The notes under the pieces: generated by a model
Databases searched by the model: none
Seen by the model: the letters and a program-made list of their open reading frames with translations, nothing else
Told to the model about the DNA's origin: nothing
Part shown: positions 6,901 through 8,262 of the stretch, piece by piece
How positions within the stretch are numbered: position 1 is the first letter of the stretch
Layout: every line of letters begins with the position of its first letter
Position numbers and translations under genes: made by a program
Source: Acidimicrobiaceae bacterium
Lineage (GTDB): Bacteria; Actinomycetota; Acidimicrobiia; Acidimicrobiales; UBA8190
Reading direction: 5' to 3'
Assembly: GCA_003453695.1 (NCBI GenBank)
Contig: DMNK01000084.1
Span: forward strand, 6,076 to 14,337
DNA length: 8,262 nucleotides

Positions 6901-7239
6901 GACGTCGCCCTTCTCCAAGGCGACGTCGCCCGCCGACAGGCCGACCCGGACCTCGTAGACCTCGTCGGGACGACGGCGCCCGTGTTTCTCGGCCGCCTGC
7001 TCGATGGCCACGGCCGCCGCCACGGCGTCGGCGGCCGACACGAAGGTGGCCATGATCCCGTCGCCCAGGCCTTTCACCACGACACCGCCGTGCGACGTGA
7101 CGACGTCGCCGAGCAACCGGTCGTGGTCCCGGCGCAGGGTGTTGGCCCGCTCCTCGCCCAGGCGGACCCGAAGCTCGGTGGAGCCCACCAGGTCGGTGAA
7201 GAGCACCGACCGCATCTCGGTCTGGGAATGCTCGCTCAA
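3916..7239 (-). CDS. Class III adenylate cyclase domain / AAA ATPase / TPR signalling protein
   Basis: A 1107-residue cytoplasmic protein with three regions. (1) Residues 10-170 form a class III nucleotide cyclase domain. FTDLVGST supplies metal ligand D16 and KGLGDG supplies D60. K56 and D112 sit at the adenine-specifying positions, and R123 is at the transition-state arginine position. The paired transition-state asparagine is replaced by V119 (PVVEASR instead of V-N-x-A-S-R). (2) Residues about 195-560 form a STAND/AAA-type ATPase: Walker A AGEPGIGKT (227-235), Walker B VLVLDDLHWAD (338-348) and an arginine-rich sensor-like GTYRDTD (375-381). (3) Residues about 580-1100 are helical TPR-like repeats, typical of ligand- or partner-sensing arms. 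There is no C-terminal LuxR or other DNA-binding domain, and no membrane segment. Such proteins are common in Actinobacteria, often as many paralogues; their signals are mostly unknown. The start is TTG 7239, after an in-frame stop at 7252-7254; ATG 7215, just before the cyclase fold, is an alternative. Confidence 0.9.
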   Translation of the reverse strand: MSEHSQTEMRSVLFTDLVGSTELRVRLGEERANTLRRDHDRLLGDVVTSHGGVVVKGLGDGIMATFVSAADAVAAAVAIEQAAEKHGRRRPDEVYEVRVGLSAGDVALEKGDVFGVPVVEASRLCASANGGEILVAELVRSLCRGRGAFQFASYGDLELKGLAEPLPTCRVFWEPEEDVESGVEVALPFPPLLVFGAPYVGRAGLLDRLTDALEAAPGAGCRMTLLAGEPGIGKTRTAAEVAHRAHAGGAVVLYGRSDEDLGAPYQPFMEALDFYTDNAGDPVLGRLPAELARLLPELPTRMPSIGRPVTSDPRSEEHLLFESTASWLVELARAKPVVLVLDDLHWADKPTLLLLLHVLRTATSAGATCGLFVVGTYRDTDIDRAHPLSGVLADLRRLPAVERLPVSGLSYEEVERFVATAAGHDLDDGTKALARTLHAETEGNPFFVAEVLRHLVETGAVVRRDGRWSVTDPGNLSVPEGVRDVIGRRLSRLSDAANEVLHTASVVGRDFEVELLMELSDLTESSLLDALDEAVSARIVDETGPDQYRFAHALVRTTLYEELSATRRRRLHRRVAEAIEKIRPDDVVALARHYVEAGPEGGLLARAVRYSLSAAEQSFAARALADAEQRYLGVLEVLDEAEIAEEPERVAALVGLGECQRDQANPAFRETLLHAARMAQAIGEVPLHVRAVLANGRPAVSLVGAVDEDRVAVAEGALEAIGPEPSADRARLLAYLAGEVIFSSDHARRLALTDEAEAMARALGDPGVLAWVITRTGFAHMHLSRIAATATRTEEAVRLADQTGDPALRCFARFWRAWSLLDYGRLADMEALVDEAALIATEASPSVQWSIQANTVRHLALGGRLDEAMAATEEVLRRGQELGEPDALVWSAAIQVGILVQREESQPGLFESVIVFGDQFPEAPTWRCGASIALVLEGRIAEARAAMDRYGMDAERYHDDAFELCGPACVAYLAYHTGDRRRAEEAISVLRPHARLWAHFNLHVMFPVGVPLGMAELLLGHVDDAVETLEQTLTDTVESGAVGLVPLCRQYLGVALLKRGGPVDGERAGEQLSMGRSEALAMGAPGLARHLAEIAELGGDPWTAQAN

Positions 7240-7368
7240 CTGCTCGGCCGCCTATCCGGTCGGGCCCCCGGGGAGATGATAGGTGGGCGCGTCCTCGCCG
7301 AACCCTGTTTGTTGTGATTGGCGCGCCGCGCCGACGCCCGTTCCCGGTGCGCCCGCAGTTGCGGCCGT

Positions 7369-8160
7369 TCAGAAGGGCTGGGATCGGCGGAAGCTCCAAC
7401 GCATCCCGACCGGGGTGAATCCGACCCGGGCGTAGAGGTGCTTGGGCCAGTCGTCGTCATCGGCGAGAAGGAACGTGAACTCGGGTCGCTCGGAGCGGGC
7501 CAGCCCGGCCACGAAGGTGACCACCGCCCGCGCCAGGCCGCGACGGCGCTCCTCGGGGCGGGTGTAGACGTCCTCGAGCCAGGCCACCGCGCCGTCGGAA
7601 CGGAGCTTGACCATGGTGGCCGGTGTCCCGTCGTCGCCGAGACAACCGAAGCACCGCTCGTTCCAGAGGCGTCCCTCACGGCGGTGGTACTCGAGCACCT
7701 CCTCGAGCTCGGTGGAGGCGATGCCGGCCTGCGCCTCGAGGACCCACCGTCGCATGAGCACCGTCGCCTGTTGTTCGTCGAGGACGACGATGCCCCGCTC
7801 GACCCCCGACGGCTGGCCGGCGTCGGGCGGACGCCCGTCCGTCGGCAGCACCATCAGCACCAACCGGTCCGCCCTCCAGGCGTCTGCGCCCAGCTCCTCG
7901 GCGAGTCGCCGCCCGCTGGGCTCGTCGTCGACCACGACGTACCGGTAGGGGAGGTCCTTCTGGTGCTCCTCGGTCAGCGCCGCGGCGGCGGCCGGCGTGG
8001 TTGGTGCCTCCAGGTGCACCTGGTTGAGGGTCCACACGGCGGGAAGGTCCCACGTGCGCACCGCCCAGCCCCCCGGGACCGTGCGGACCTCGTCGGCGAG
8101 GGCGCGCACGCTCGTTTCGACCAGGGCGCTGATGCGCGCCCGCACGCTCTCGCCGGGCAC
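7369..8160 (-). CDS. GNAT-family N-acetyltransferase
   Basis: A 263-residue protein. The C-terminal half is a clear GNAT domain: strand AVAWLEDVYT (191-200), the acetyl-CoA pyrophosphate loop RPEERRRGLARA (201-212; R207-G208-x-A210 core) and motif B HLYARVGF (241-248). The N-terminal half (about 20-120) has the layout WAVRTWDLPAVWTLNQVHL then RYVVVDDE. I take this to be a degenerate first GNAT-like lobe lacking an acetyl-CoA loop, as in tandem-GNAT actinobacterial proteins. It would acetylate an amine on a small molecule or protein; the substrate is unknown. GTG 8160 is the likely start: it lies 8 bp after the upstream methyltransferase stop, suggesting one operon, although the ribosome site is weak. 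In-frame sequence upstream of GTG 8160 is open for some distance but would overlap the methyltransferase end. Confidence 0.87.
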   Translation of the reverse strand: MPGESVRARISALVETSVRALADEVRTVPGGWAVRTWDLPAVWTLNQVHLEAPTTPAAAAALTEEHQKDLPYRYVVVDDEPSGRRLAEELGADAWRADRLVLMVLPTDGRPPDAGQPSGVERGIVVLDEQQATVLMRRWVLEAQAGIASTELEEVLEYHRREGRLWNERCFGCLGDDGTPATMVKLRSDGAVAWLEDVYTRPEERRRGLARAVVTFVAGLARSERPEFTFLLADDDDWPKHLYARVGFTPVGMRWSFRRSQPF

Positions 8161-8168
8161 CGCCCGGG

Positions 8169-8262
8169 CTACGGCTTTCGGGCCGTCACCAACCAGTAGG
8201 CGCCCCCGAGCACCACACCCTCGGGGGTGGCGAAGGGTTCCAGCGCCTCGAGGGCGGCGTCG
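8169..8262 (-). CDS. Probable SAM-dependent methyltransferase, C-terminal end only
   Basis: The last 30 codons of a minus-strand gene that begins outside the window; TAG is at 8171-8169. The tail reads ALEPFATPEGVVLGGAYW then LVTARKP. This fits the final beta-hairpin of class I methyltransferases, where a closing hydrophobic strand WLVTARRP-like is frequent. No SAM-binding motif is inside the window, so the call rests on this tail alone. It lies 8 bp upstream of the GNAT gene in the same direction and is probably co-transcribed with it. Confidence 0.6.
   Translation of the reverse strand, partial: DAALEALEPFATPEGVVLGGAYWLVTARKP

Noticed and set aside
7276..7281. TATCAT (minus strand) as a -10 box for the cyclase-ATPase gene.
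   Set aside because: It matches 5 of 6 bases of the -10 consensus and sits about 35 bases before TTG 7239, but I find no convincing -35 box at 16-18 bases, so I do not list it as a promoter.
5461..7317. Long plus-strand open frame (about 618 codons) antisense to the cyclase-ATPase.
   Set aside because: Its translation is low-complexity and rich in Gly, His, Arg and Gln, with no recognisable domain. The opposite strand encodes clear cyclase and ATPase motifs over the same bases. Long antisense frames are expected at this GC content.
7320..7332. GGCGCGCCGCGCC palindrome downstream of the GNAT gene as a terminator.
   Set aside because: The usable stem is only about 4 bp once a loop is allowed, and there is no T-tract; such GC palindromes are common here.
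7318..8199. Plus-strand open frame of about 293 codons opposite the GNAT gene.
   Set aside because: It has no domain signal, whereas the minus strand has a complete GNAT acetyl-CoA motif and a proper C-terminus.

Overview
The window is a gene-dense stretch of a very GC-rich chromosome, almost certainly actinobacterial. The best taxonomic clue is the left edge: a 3-mercaptopyruvate/thiosulfate sulfurtransferase directly followed by an SseC (DUF1416) gene, a pairing typical of Actinobacteria. Large cyclase-AAA-TPR proteins and many GTG/TTG start candidates fit this. I suspect a lineage such as Acidimicrobiia, but the sequence alone does not settle that.

Layout, left to right: (1) 1-349, plus strand: the sulfurtransferase C-terminus and sseC. 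(2) 372-1202, minus strand: a nucleotidyltransferase-fold protein, convergent with sseC and divergent from what follows. (3) 1254-3654, plus strand: an export cluster of three proteins with signal peptides. The first two are small surface-type proteins, one beta-rich and one a single fibronectin type III domain. They share an Ala-Ser-Asn-Trp motif at the predicted mature N-terminus and lie behind a good match to a sigma-28 (FliA/WhiG) promoter. The third is an exported nucleoside phosphorylase/nucleosidase-fold enzyme with its own sigma-70-like promoter. (4) 3732-3908, plus strand: an overlooked mini-protein with a Cys/His-rich motif. (5) 3916-7239, minus strand: a 1107-residue class III adenylate-cyclase / AAA ATPase / TPR signalling protein. 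(6) 7369-8262, minus strand: a GNAT acetyltransferase 8 bp downstream of the C-terminus of a probable SAM-dependent methyltransferase.

How the genes relate: sseA-sseC form a sulfur-metabolism unit. The two small secreted proteins look like one sigma-28-controlled unit, which would tie them to motility, development or surface appendages. The exported nucleosidase follows on the same strand but appears separately initiated. The methyltransferase and GNAT gene look like an operon. The cyclase-ATPase stands alone, separated from the GNAT gene by 129 bp and meeting the mini-protein tail to tail. I see no rRNA, tRNA, CRISPR array, insertion sequence or phage gene. There is no gene-free stretch over 300 bp.
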